NCBI RefSeq assembly: GCF_900102195.1
Contig: NZ_FNBE01000019.1
Coordinates: 62,001-126,000 of the forward strand
DNA: 64,000 nt
From: Pseudonocardia oroxyli
GTDB lineage: Bacteria; Actinomycetota; Actinomycetes; Mycobacteriales; Pseudonocardiaceae
Direction: 5' to 3'
This document shows, piece by piece, positions 50,356-58,159 of this stretch; the first letter of the stretch is position 1; each line of letters begins with the position of its first letter. A model generated the notes under the pieces. It worked only from the letters and a program-made list of their open reading frames with translations, made no database searches and was not told the DNA's origin. Made by a program: the position numbers and the translations under genes.

Positions 50356-53300
50356 TCAGACGGGTGCGGCCGCCGTGACCTCCGCGTCGTGCCGGGTCGA
50401 GGTCTCCCCACCCGCCGCCCAGGCCGCGACCGGTTCGCGCCCCGGGCCGTGGACGACGACGAGGTACTCCCCCGGCGCGGGCAACGCGACGGCGTAGCGG
50501 CCCTGCCCGTCGGTCCGGGTCCCGCCGAGCTGGGTGCCGGACGCGTCGAACACCACGACGGACGCGCCGCCCACCGGTGCGCCGTCCCCGCGGACCACGC
50601 CGTGCACGCCCGGCCCCGGCGCCACCTCGGGCGGCGGCTCGGGCAGCGGATCGGACGGCTCGGGAGGCGAGTCGGCCACGGCCTCCCGAGCGGGACTCGG
50701 GCGCTCGTCGTGGACGACTCTCGGGCCCGGAACGGCGGACTCGCGAGGCAGGGCGTCCGACTCGCGGGGGTGTCGGGTGAGGCGGGCGCGAAGGCGTTCG
50801 ACCAGGACGTAGAGCACCGGGACCAGGACGAGGGTGAGCAGCGTCGAGCTGATCAGCCCGCCGATCACGACGACCGCCAGCGGTTGGGAGATGAACACGC
50901 CGCCGCCCGTGAGGCCCAACGACATCGGCAGCAGGGCCATGATCGTGGCCACGGCGGTCATGATGATCGGGCGCACGCGGTGGGCGGCGCCCTCGAGCAC
51001 GGCGTCGATCAGCGGGCGGCCCGCCCGGCGGTGCTGGTTGACCAGGTCGATCAGCACGATCGCGTTCGTCACCACGATGCCGACGAGCATGAGCATGCCG
51101 ATCAGCGCGGGCACCCCCAGCGGGGTCCCGGTGAGCAGCAGCAGCCCGATCGCGCCCGTCGCGGCGAAGGGCACCGAGACCAGCAGGATCAGCGGCTGCA
51201 CGAGGCTGCGGAAGGTCACCACCATCACCAGGTAGACGACCGCGATGGCGGCGAGCAGGGCCAGCCCGAGCTGGGCGAACGCGTCGTCCTGCTGGGTGGA
51301 GACCCCGCCGATCTCCGCCGTCGCCCCCGCGGGCAGGGCGAGCCCGTCGAGTGTGGTGCGCAGGGACGCGGTGGCGGCGCCGACGTCGTCGCTCTCGGGG
51401 CGCGCGGTGATCGTGGCCGAGCGGGCTCCGTCGGTGTGCGAGACGGTGGGCGCGGTGGTGGTCTCGGTGACGGTGGCGACGTCCGCCAGCACGCCCCGGC
51501 CGACGGGCAGCGCGCGCAGGGCGGGCACGTCCGCGGGCGCCTCCCCGGTCCGGACGACGACGGTCTGCTCCACGCCGTCGATCGTCAGCCTGCCGATGGT
51601 CGTCCCCCGCAGCGCGGCGGCGACCGTCTGCCCGACCTGCGCCTCGGTCAGCCCGGCCCGGGCGGCGGCCTCCCGGTCGACCTGGACGTCGACGATGGGC
51701 TGGGCGGCGGCGAGGTCGTTGCGGACGTCCGAGACCCCGTCGATCCCGGCCACGGCCTGTTCGACCTGCGCCGCGGCCGCGGCGAGCACCTGCGGGTCCT
51801 GGGCGCGGACGGCGACCTGGAGGTCGTTCGAGCCGAGCCCGCCCTGGCCCGCCCCGACGGTCAGCTCGCCCACCCCGGTGAGCCCGGTGAAACGGTTGCG
51901 CAGGTCCTCCTGCACGGCGGTGGCGTCCGACCCGTCGGCGAGGGTGATCGAGAAGCGGGTGGCGGTGGAGCGCACCGGGCCGAACCCGCCGCCGCTGCCG
52001 CCGACGGTGACCTGGTAGCTCTGCACGCCGGGGGTGCTCCGCACGACGTCCTCGACGGTGCGCGCCGCCGCGTCCGCCTGCGGGAGCGCGGTGCCGGGCG
52101 GCATCTCCTGGCTGACCGAGACGGTGTCGCCGCCCGCGTCGCCGAGGAAGTTCGTGGTCAGACGCGGGACCAGGGCGAGAGTGCCGGCCAGGATCAGGAC
52201 CGCGACCAGCAGCGACACCACCGGCCGCCGGACCGCGCCGCGGACGACCGGCACGTACGCCCGCTGCAGCGCGGTGGACTCCTTCTCGGGCCGCCGCGAG
52301 CCCCGCAGCACCACCGACGCCAGCACCGGCACCACGGTGAGCGACACCAGCAGCGAGGCCAGCAGCGCCGCCGTGACGGTCACGGCGAAGGGTCGGAACA
52401 GCTGCCCCACCTGCCCGCCGACCAACCCGATGGGGGCGAACACGGCGACCGTGGTGATCGTCGAGGCGGTGATCGCGCCCGCCACCTCGCGCACGGCGCC
52501 GACGACCACACCCGGCGTGGGCCGCCCCGTGCCGACGTGCCGCGTGATGTTCTCGATCACGACGATCGAGTCGTCCACCACCCGCCCGACGGCCACCGTC
52601 AGCGCGCCGAGCGTGAGGATGTTGAGGGTGTAGCCGCCCAGGTCCAGCACGATCATCGCGATCAGCACGGAGAGCGGGATCGACACCGCGGTGACGAGCG
52701 TGGCGCGCACGCTGAGCAGGAACAGCAGGATCACGATCACCGCGAAGGCCAGCCCGAGCAGGCCCTCGACGGTGAGGTCGTGTACGGACTGCTCGATGAA
52801 CGGCGCCTGGTCGAACACCACCGTGACCTGCGCGTTCTGCGCGGAGCCGCCGAGGGCGTCCGCAATCTGGGCCAGCGTGTCGCGGACCTCGCCGGAGACG
52901 GCCACGGTGTTGGCGTCCAGCGTCTTGACGACCCCGATGCCGATGCTGGGCTCGCCGTTGCTGCGGGTGTAGCCGGTGGCGGGGGCGGGCTGGGAGGTGA
53001 CCGTCGCGATGTCGCCGAGCCGGACGGGCGCGGTGGGCGCGGTCGGCACGGTGGGCGCGGCCACCGGGGCGCCCCCGGCGGCTCCCGCGGCCCCGGCACC
53101 GGTGGGTGCGGCGGCGGACCCGCCCACGTACAGGTCGGCGACCTGCTCGACCGAGGTGATCGGCGTCCCCACCTCGACGGTCAGCGGGTTCGTGTCGGGG
53201 GTCAGCTGCCCCGCGGGCACCCGCACGCCGTTGGCCTGCAGCACCGACGAGATCGACGCCACCGAGACGCCGCGGGCCGCGGCGGCGGCCGGGTCGACGT

Positions 53301-53850
53301 CGATCACGATCTGCTCGTCCGCCAGCCCGGACAGGGTCGCCGACGACACGCCGTCGAGCCCCTGCAGGAGGGGCTGGACATCTGAGCGGAGGATCTCGGC
53401 GATCCGGTCGGCGCCGAGGTTCGAGGACACCGCGAGCTGCACGACCGGGATCGAGTCGATGCCGCCGGTGACCACCTGCGGGGTGACGTCCGCGGGCAGC
53501 GAGACCCCCTGCACCGCGCGCTGGACCTGCGCGGTGAGCGCGTCGAGGTCGGTGCCGTACTCGAGCTGCAGGGTGACCACGCTCGACCCGGTGGTGCTGG
53601 TCGAGCTCGTGCCGGTGACCCCGGCGAGCGACCCGACCGCCTGCTCGACGGGCGTGGTCACCTGCTGCTCGACGACGTCCGGTGAGGCGCCCGGGTAGGG
53701 CGTCACCACCGTGGCGACCGGGGAGTCGAGGGACGGGAAGAGCTCCTGGCGCAGCGACGTGGTGCTCAGGACGCCGAAGGCGACGAGCAGGACGGTCACG
53801 AGCCCGACGAGGGCACGGTTGCGCAGGCTGAGGCGGGCGAGCCAGGTCAC
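50356..53850 (-). CDS. HAE1/AcrB-type RND transporter with extra C-terminal carboxypeptidase-regulatory-like domain
   Basis: A 1164-residue proton-driven efflux pump. The duplicated RND plan is complete: N-terminal helix (RALVGLVTVLLVAFGVLS), first large exterior loop (40-330, EYGTDLDALTAQVQRAVQ), helices with motif VAVGRVVDDSIVVIENITRHV, second helix set and loop (PPGTALPQADAAARTVED), and the final helices (GMLMLVGIVVTNAIVLIDLVNQHRRAG). After the last helix an acidic/Pro linker (about 1027-1079) leads to a beta-sandwich domain at 1080-1164 (VHGVVRGDGAPVGGASVVVFDA, GRYAVALPAPGEYLVVVHGPG), the pattern of CarboxypepD_reg domains, which would be cytoplasmic. No membrane-fusion or outer-membrane partner gene is nearby. 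GTG 53850 starts TWLARLSLRNRAL; the frame is open upstream but does not look coding. Confidence 0.88.
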   Translation of the reverse strand: MTWLARLSLRNRALVGLVTVLLVAFGVLSTTSLRQELFPSLDSPVATVVTPYPGASPDVVEQQVTTPVEQAVGSLAGVTGTSSTSTTGSSVVTLQLEYGTDLDALTAQVQRAVQGVSLPADVTPQVVTGGIDSIPVVQLAVSSNLGADRIAEILRSDVQPLLQGLDGVSSATLSGLADEQIVIDVDPAAAAARGVSVASISSVLQANGVRVPAGQLTPDTNPLTVEVGTPITSVEQVADLYVGGSAAAPTGAGAAGAAGGAPVAAPTVPTAPTAPVRLGDIATVTSQPAPATGYTRSNGEPSIGIGVVKTLDANTVAVSGEVRDTLAQIADALGGSAQNAQVTVVFDQAPFIEQSVHDLTVEGLLGLAFAVIVILLFLLSVRATLVTAVSIPLSVLIAMIVLDLGGYTLNILTLGALTVAVGRVVDDSIVVIENITRHVGTGRPTPGVVVGAVREVAGAITASTITTVAVFAPIGLVGGQVGQLFRPFAVTVTAALLASLLVSLTVVPVLASVVLRGSRRPEKESTALQRAYVPVVRGAVRRPVVSLLVAVLILAGTLALVPRLTTNFLGDAGGDTVSVSQEMPPGTALPQADAAARTVEDVVRSTPGVQSYQVTVGGSGGGFGPVRSTATRFSITLADGSDATAVQEDLRNRFTGLTGVGELTVGAGQGGLGSNDLQVAVRAQDPQVLAAAAAQVEQAVAGIDGVSDVRNDLAAAQPIVDVQVDREAAARAGLTEAQVGQTVAAALRGTTIGRLTIDGVEQTVVVRTGEAPADVPALRALPVGRGVLADVATVTETTTAPTVSHTDGARSATITARPESDDVGAATASLRTTLDGLALPAGATAEIGGVSTQQDDAFAQLGLALLAAIAVVYLVMVVTFRSLVQPLILLVSVPFAATGAIGLLLLTGTPLGVPALIGMLMLVGIVVTNAIVLIDLVNQHRRAGRPLIDAVLEGAAHRVRPIIMTAVATIMALLPMSLGLTGGGVFISQPLAVVVIGGLISSTLLTLVLVPVLYVLVERLRARLTRHPRESDALPRESAVPGPRVVHDERPSPAREAVADSPPEPSDPLPEPPPEVAPGPGVHGVVRGDGAPVGGASVVVFDASGTQLGGTRTDGQGRYAVALPAPGEYLVVVHGPGREPVAAWAAGGETSTRHDAEVTAAAPV

Positions 53851-53912
53851 GCGGGGATGTAAACCGCTCGCCCGCCCCGGAGGGAAATCCCCGGCTGAGG
53901 GAAGGCTGTGGA

Positions 53913-54344
53913 TCAGGCCGCGGGAGTGAGCGCGAACACCGGGATGGTGCGGATGCCCTCGGTCTTCTCGGCGTAGTCGCCGAAGCCGGGTGCCGCAGCG
54001 ACGATCCGCTCGTAGGCGGCATCGCGGTCGGGGCCGGTGAGCTCCTCGGCGCGCACGGTGAGCGGCGTCACGCCACCCGAGGCCTTGCCCAGCTCGACTT
54101 CGATCTCGGGGTGCGCCTTGACGTTGTGGTACCAGGCCGGGTGGCTCGGCGCGCCCGCCGCGGACGCGACGATCAGGTAGGTGTCGCCGTCGGTGAAGTA
54201 CACCAGCGGCGTGGTCCGCACGGTGCCGGACTTGGCGCCCTTGTGGTGCACCAGGATCATGTCGGCGCCCTCGAAGGGCGGGCCGACCTTGCCGTCGTTC
54301 TCCTTGAACTCGCGGATGACTCGACTGTTGAAGTCCTCGGGCAC
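53913..54344 (-). CDS. Deazaflavin (F420)-dependent nitroreductase-family protein, Ddn-like
   Basis: A 143-residue split-barrel protein of the Ddn family. Landmarks: FEGADMILVHHKGAKSGTVRTTPLVYFTDGDTYLIVASAAGAPSHPAWYHNVKAHPEIEVELG, the F420-phosphate-binding and Tyr/Trp segments conserved in mycobacterial Ddn, and RIVAAAPGFGDYAEKTEGIRTIPVFALTPA at the end. The enzymes reduce quinones or nitro compounds with F420H2; the physiological substrate is unknown. ATG 54344 lies 15 bases after the M50 gene stop. Confidence 0.93.
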   Translation of the reverse strand: MPEDFNSRVIREFKENDGKVGPPFEGADMILVHHKGAKSGTVRTTPLVYFTDGDTYLIVASAAGAPSHPAWYHNVKAHPEIEVELGKASGGVTPLTVRAEELTGPDRDAAYERIVAAAPGFGDYAEKTEGIRTIPVFALTPAA

Positions 54345-54359
54345 TGCGCTCTCTCCCTG

Positions 54360-55031
54360 CTAGACGAACACGATCCAGGCCGCGGCCACGAGAGCCGCGG
54401 TGCCGATCACACCGAACAGTCCGGTCCAGAGGCCACCCGGGACCCCGGTGATCGCGGCGAGCTGGTCGGCGTCCGAGGTCCGGGTGCGGCGCCTGCGCCG
54501 GGAGCGGGCCAGCTCGCGCACCGCCCGCAGCCCGCCGAACAGCAGGAACCAGCACAGCGCGGCGGCGAACCCGGCCTGCCACTCGGCGGGTGCCCACCAC
54601 GCGACCCCGCCGAACACACCCCCGGTGACCAGCACGGCGAAGGCCCCGAACAGGTTGCGGACGGAGACGAGCGTGGCCACGAGCAGCGCGACGCCGAGCC
54701 ACAGCAGCACGTCCGGGTGGCCCGCGGCGACCAGCGCCGCACCCCCGAGCCCGAGCAGCGGCGGGAAGACGTACCCGGCCAGGAACATCAGCACGACGCC
54801 CGGGCCGCGGCCCGCGCCCGTCGAATGGGTGACCCCGGAGGTGTCCGCGTGCAGCCGGATGCCGGTCAGCCCGCGCCCGACCAGCACCGCGACGACGGCG
54901 TGCCCGCCCTCGTGCGCGATCGTCACGACCGTGCGGGTCAGCCGCCAGGTGAGGCTCCACAGCACCACGACCAACGCGGCGCCCGCCGCGGCCAGCTCGG
55001 CGGGACGTTCGGTCAGCAGGGCCTCGACCAC
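54360..55031 (-). CDS. M50B-like membrane metalloprotease
   Basis: A 223-residue polytopic membrane protein with the zinc motif HEGGH in TVVTIAHEGGHAVVAVLVGRG, followed by TGIRLHADTSGVTHSTGAG, as in Peptidase_M50B-like proteins, and several hydrophobic segments. A second metal-ligand region is expected near the FLAGYVFPPLLG helix but I cannot assign the residue. The C-terminal part has a basic loop (RSRRRRRTRTSD) and a final helix. Site-2-type proteases cut membrane-bound regulators; here the target is unknown. The ATG at 55031 is 13 bases from the LLM gene stop. Confidence 0.82.
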   Translation of the reverse strand: MVEALLTERPAELAAAGAALVVVLWSLTWRLTRTVVTIAHEGGHAVVAVLVGRGLTGIRLHADTSGVTHSTGAGRGPGVVLMFLAGYVFPPLLGLGGAALVAAGHPDVLLWLGVALLVATLVSVRNLFGAFAVLVTGGVFGGVAWWAPAEWQAGFAAALCWFLLFGGLRAVRELARSRRRRRTRTSDADQLAAITGVPGGLWTGLFGVIGTAALVAAAWIVFV

Positions 55032-55044
55032 GCGCCCGAGTCTG

Positions 55045-55890
55045 TCAGCCCACGAACTCCGCGGTGAGCGCGAGGGCCTCGTCGATCCCCCCGTCGACGC
55101 CGCGGCACAGGTACATCAGCTCCACGAACGCGTCGGTGAACCCGGCCTCCGCCGCCGACCCGAGCGCGTCCCGGATCAGCTCCACGGACATGCCGGCGAC
55201 CGCGTTGACCCGCAGGAACGCCGGCGGCCTTCCGAGGGAGTCCCAGAGCCCCACGAGCCCGTCGAGCGGCTGCCCGGGCACCATCGCGGGCAGCCAGCCC
55301 GCGCCCCGCGCCGCGATGCGGGCGAACGACCGCGGCGCCCAGCCGCCGAGATAGACGCCGATGCCGTGCGGCTTCAGGTCGACGTGGGCGGGGGCGATCT
55401 CGGTGTGCTTCCCGACGAAGGAGACCGGGTCGCCGGTGGTCCACACGTCGAGGACGTCGAGGAACTCGTCGAGCCGGGCGCCGCGCTCGGCCATCGGGCT
55501 GCCGACGGCCTCGGCCTCCTCCGGCGACCAGCCCAGACCCAGCCCGAGCACCAGCCGTCCACCGCTGAGCCGGTCGAGGGACAGCGCGGTGCGGGCGAGG
55601 ATCGCGGGCGGGTACCAGGGGGCGTTGAGCGTGCTCGTGCCGAGCCGCGCCGTGGTCGTCGCCGCCGCGGCCGCCGCGAGCAGGACCACGGGGTCCAGGC
55701 TGCGCCGGAACTCCGCGGGCACGTGGTCGAGGCCGGGATAGTTGACCCGCGGCTCCACCGCGGCGAGCAGCCGGTCGCCCGTCCACAGGCTGGCGGCGCC
55801 GAGCGCCTCCGCCTCGCGCGCGAACCGCGCGATCTCCCCCACCTCCTCTGCCTGGTCACCGAACTGCGGAAGAGTGACACCGATTCGCAC
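55045..55890 (-). CDS. LLM-class F420-dependent oxidoreductase
   Basis: A 281-residue luciferase-like barrel: RIGVTLPQFGDQAEEVGEIARFAREAEALGAASLWTGDRLL, TARLGTSTLNAPWYPPAILARTALSLDRLSGGRLVLGLGLGWSPEEAEAVG, and VYLGGWAPRSFARIAARGAGWLPA. The LSGGRLVLGLGLGWS segment is diagnostic of the F420 branch. ATG 55890. First gene of a tight minus-strand run (LLM, M50, Ddn-like, RND) and divergent from a MerR regulator, so it may be under that regulator's control. Confidence 0.92.
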   Translation of the reverse strand: MRIGVTLPQFGDQAEEVGEIARFAREAEALGAASLWTGDRLLAAVEPRVNYPGLDHVPAEFRRSLDPVVLLAAAAAATTTARLGTSTLNAPWYPPAILARTALSLDRLSGGRLVLGLGLGWSPEEAEAVGSPMAERGARLDEFLDVLDVWTTGDPVSFVGKHTEIAPAHVDLKPHGIGVYLGGWAPRSFARIAARGAGWLPAMVPGQPLDGLVGLWDSLGRPPAFLRVNAVAGMSVELIRDALGSAAEAGFTDAFVELMYLCRGVDGGIDEALALTAEFVG

Positions 55891-55926
55891 TTGACCCTCC
55901 AGTCGCTGGAACCCGGAAGGTACCTA
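55891..55926. promoter_or_regulatory. Candidate MerR operator between LLM and merR-type genes
   Basis: TTGACC (55891-55896) followed by the dyad TCCAG-TCG-CTGGA (55898-55910) lies in the 57-base divergent spacer. MerR-type operators are dyads within long promoter spacers. The distance to the best -10-like sequence (TACCTA, 55921) is 24 bp, longer than the usual 19-20, so the promoter assignment is weak. Confidence 0.35.
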
Positions 55927-55947
55927 TCCGTGCTTGAGGAAAGCTTG

Positions 55948-56832
55948 GTGACGATCGGCAGGCTGGCCCGCCGCAGCGGAGTGCCCGTCCGGACCATCCG
56001 GTTCTGGTCGGACTCCGGGGTGCTGCCGGAGAGCGACCGGTCGCCGTCGGGCTACCGCATGTACGACGCGTCCGCCGTGGCCCGGCTCGATCTCGTGCGC
56101 ACCCTGCGCGAGCTCGGGATGGGGCTCGACGACGTCCGCGCGGTCCTCGCCGAGAAGACGGACCTCGCGGAGGTGGCCGCCGCCCATGTGGCGGCCATCG
56201 ACGACCGGATCCGCTCGCTGCGGGTGCAGCGTGCCGTGTGCACGCTGCTGGCCCGCGGCGGGCACACGACCGAGGAGCTGAGACTGATGAACGACCTGAC
56301 CCGACTGTCCGCCGAGGACCGCCAGCGCATGATCGACGAGTTCGTCGCGGAGGCCTTCGCCGGCATCGACGACGACGCCCCCGGCGCCGGGATCGCGCGC
56401 GCCATGCGGGCGCTGCCACCGGAGCTGCCCGACGAACCCACGACCGCCCAGGTGGAGGCCTGGGTGGAGCTGGCCGACCTGGTCGCCGACCCCGCCTTCA
56501 AGGCGCGGGTGCGGGAGATGGCCGTCGCCGGGGCGAACCGCACCGAGCGCGAGGAGACACTCGACCCGCAGGCGGTGATCGCGCACGCGGGCCCGGCCCA
56601 GGCGGCGGGCCTCGACCCCGCGGGAGCCGAGGGGCAGCAGGTGGCGACCCGGATCGTCGGGGAGCTGCCGGTCGCGGAGGCGCACGAGATGGCCGACATG
56701 ATCCGGACCTTCACCGACGTCCGGGTGGAGCGGTACTGGACGCTGCTGTGCATCCTCCAGGACCGCGAGCCCTACCCGCTGGGAGCGCCGGCGTTCGAAT
56801 GGCTCGCCGACGCACTGGCCGCGCGGTCCTGA
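55948..56832 (+). CDS. MerR-family transcriptional regulator
   Basis: A 294-residue regulator. The N-terminal winged helix is clear: TIGRLARRSGVPVRTIRFWSDSGVLPESDRSPSGYRMYDASAVARLDLVRTLRELGMGLDDVRAVL (1-70), then a dimerisation coiled coil (EVAAAHVAAIDDRIRSLRVQRAVCTLLAR). The C-terminal 170 residues are helical and include MNDLTRLSAEDRQRMIDEFVAEAF, as in TipAS-like/unclassified effector regions; the inducer is unknown and no Cys metal site is evident. GTG 55948 has GAGGAA at the right distance; GTG 55930 would add six residues. Divergent from the LLM-M50-Ddn-RND run. Confidence 0.9.
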   Translation: MTIGRLARRSGVPVRTIRFWSDSGVLPESDRSPSGYRMYDASAVARLDLVRTLRELGMGLDDVRAVLAEKTDLAEVAAAHVAAIDDRIRSLRVQRAVCTLLARGGHTTEELRLMNDLTRLSAEDRQRMIDEFVAEAFAGIDDDAPGAGIARAMRALPPELPDEPTTAQVEAWVELADLVADPAFKARVREMAVAGANRTEREETLDPQAVIAHAGPAQAAGLDPAGAEGQQVATRIVGELPVAEAHEMADMIRTFTDVRVERYWTLLCILQDREPYPLGAPAFEWLADALAARS

Positions 56833-57014
56833 TGCGTGGGCGGTGATGCGTGGGCGGTGACGCTTGGGCGGTGACGCGTGGGCGGTGACGCTTGGGCGTC
56901 CCAAGCGTCGCTCAGCGGTGCTTGGGCGTCCCAAGCGTCAGCGGGCGCGGCGGGGCGGTGACGCTTGGGCGTCCCAAGCGTCGCTCAGCGGTGCTTGGGC
57001 GTCCCAAGCGTCAG
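56833..57014. repeat. 73-bp tandem duplication of a GCTTGGG palindrome pair (family C, cluster 5)
   Basis: Copies at about 56886, 56917, 56959 and 56990. The pair 56886-56940 is repeated at 56959-57013 with an exact 73-bp offset and essentially no changes, so the duplication looks recent. Before it, 56833-56885 is a tandem of GCGTGGGCGGTGAC-like words. The cluster lies between the convergent MerR and M23 genes. Confidence 0.9.
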
Positions 57015-57054
57015 GGGGCAGCGGGCGGCTGTGCGAGCCGGGATCAGCAGAAGG

Positions 57055-58095
57055 TCACGTCGGCTCGGTGTTCAGCTGGAAGTGCAGGTGGGGCGCCGTC
57101 GAGTTGCCGGAGCTGCCGATGTGGCCCAGCACGTCGCCCTGCTTCACCTGCTGCCCCGTCTGCACGGCGACCGAGCCCTGCTTGAAGTGCGCGTACAACG
57201 CGTACCGACCGGGCGCGATCATGAGCGTGACGTGGTTGCCCACGGTCTCGACGATGGGCGGGACCGGCGGCGGCGCGGGCAGCGAGGTGGTGTCGGCGAA
57301 GCCGTCGGTGGCGTCGACGACCACCCCGTCGGCGACGGCGATCGCGGGCTGGTCGTAGGCGAGGAAGTTCGTGATCTGTGAGGGGTCGTCCACCCAGGCG
57401 CGGTGCTGGTCGTCGAGCAGGTACCAGTCGATGGCGTAGCGCTGCGGCACGAGGATCCGGCCGTCGATCGGCGCGAGGCCGCGGCGGTGGTGGGTGTTGT
57501 CGACGCAGCAGCCGTCGCTGGCATACCAGGGCCCGCCCCGCAGCGGCGGGCCGAGCACGGGCGCGGTGCTCACGGCCACCGTGCCGGTGTCGACCTCGAC
57601 GGCCGGGCCGCCCCCGATCGAGGCCGTGACCCGGTGGGTCAGCGAGTCGGGGGCGGCCCTGTCGAACAGGACGTCGAGCCAGACCACGCCGACGCCGGAC
57701 GCGGGGATCGGCGTCACGGGCGCGGCCGGGTCGCCGTTGGCCGGGTCCGCGGACTGCTCGGCGAGCAGGGTGCTCTGTGCGGCCAGCCGCGGGCCGGTCA
57801 GTGAGTCGACGACCCGGTCGCCTGCCAGGACGTCGACCTTCTCGACGGTCACCGGGGCGGGCGTCGCGTTGGTGAGCAGCAGCTCGTAGGTGACGTGGGT
57901 CTTGCCGTCGGTGCCCACGACGGGGGCGGGCGTGGTCACGATGGCGCCCGCGAGCGGGGTGAAGCGGGTGGTGGGCGCGATCCCACCCTTCGGCACCTCG
58001 GGCGGCTGCAGCGCGGGCTCGACGGGCGCGGCCGCGCACCCCGCGGTGGCGGTCAGCACGAGGGCGGCGATGAGCCCGAAACGACGAACGGACAT
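57055..58095 (-). CDS. M23-family peptidase-like lipoprotein
   Basis: A 346-residue secreted protein. The N-terminus RRFGLIAALVLTATAGC is a lipoprotein signal with the lipidated Cys at 19. Residues 25-190 form a beta-rich domain (THVTYELLLTNATPAPVTVEKVDVL). The M23 fold follows: LVPQRYAIDWYLLDD (metal Asp; Gln where many members have His), QPAIAVADGVVVDATDGF, GNHVTLMIAPGRYALYAHFKQGSV, GQQVKQGDVLGHIGSSGNSTAPHLHFQL with the H-x-H. It ends eight residues after that motif. M23 enzymes cut peptidoglycan cross-bridges or are inactive regulators of such enzymes. ATG 58095. Convergent with the MerR gene, the repeat cluster lying 41 bases from its stop. Confidence 0.86.
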   Translation of the reverse strand: MSVRRFGLIAALVLTATAGCAAAPVEPALQPPEVPKGGIAPTTRFTPLAGAIVTTPAPVVGTDGKTHVTYELLLTNATPAPVTVEKVDVLAGDRVVDSLTGPRLAAQSTLLAEQSADPANGDPAAPVTPIPASGVGVVWLDVLFDRAAPDSLTHRVTASIGGGPAVEVDTGTVAVSTAPVLGPPLRGGPWYASDGCCVDNTHHRRGLAPIDGRILVPQRYAIDWYLLDDQHRAWVDDPSQITNFLAYDQPAIAVADGVVVDATDGFADTTSLPAPPPVPPIVETVGNHVTLMIAPGRYALYAHFKQGSVAVQTGQQVKQGDVLGHIGSSGNSTAPHLHFQLNTEPT

Positions 58096-58159
58096 CCGAA
58101 CTCCCAGGTCAATCCCGACCCGCGAACAGACTACTGACGCCGGGCGAGCGGAGGAAGGG

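Noticed and set aside
49874..54022. 1382-codon minus-strand open frame overlapping the RND gene
   Set aside because: It is another frame of the RND transporter gene on the same strand; composition is Arg/Pro/Ala without motifs.
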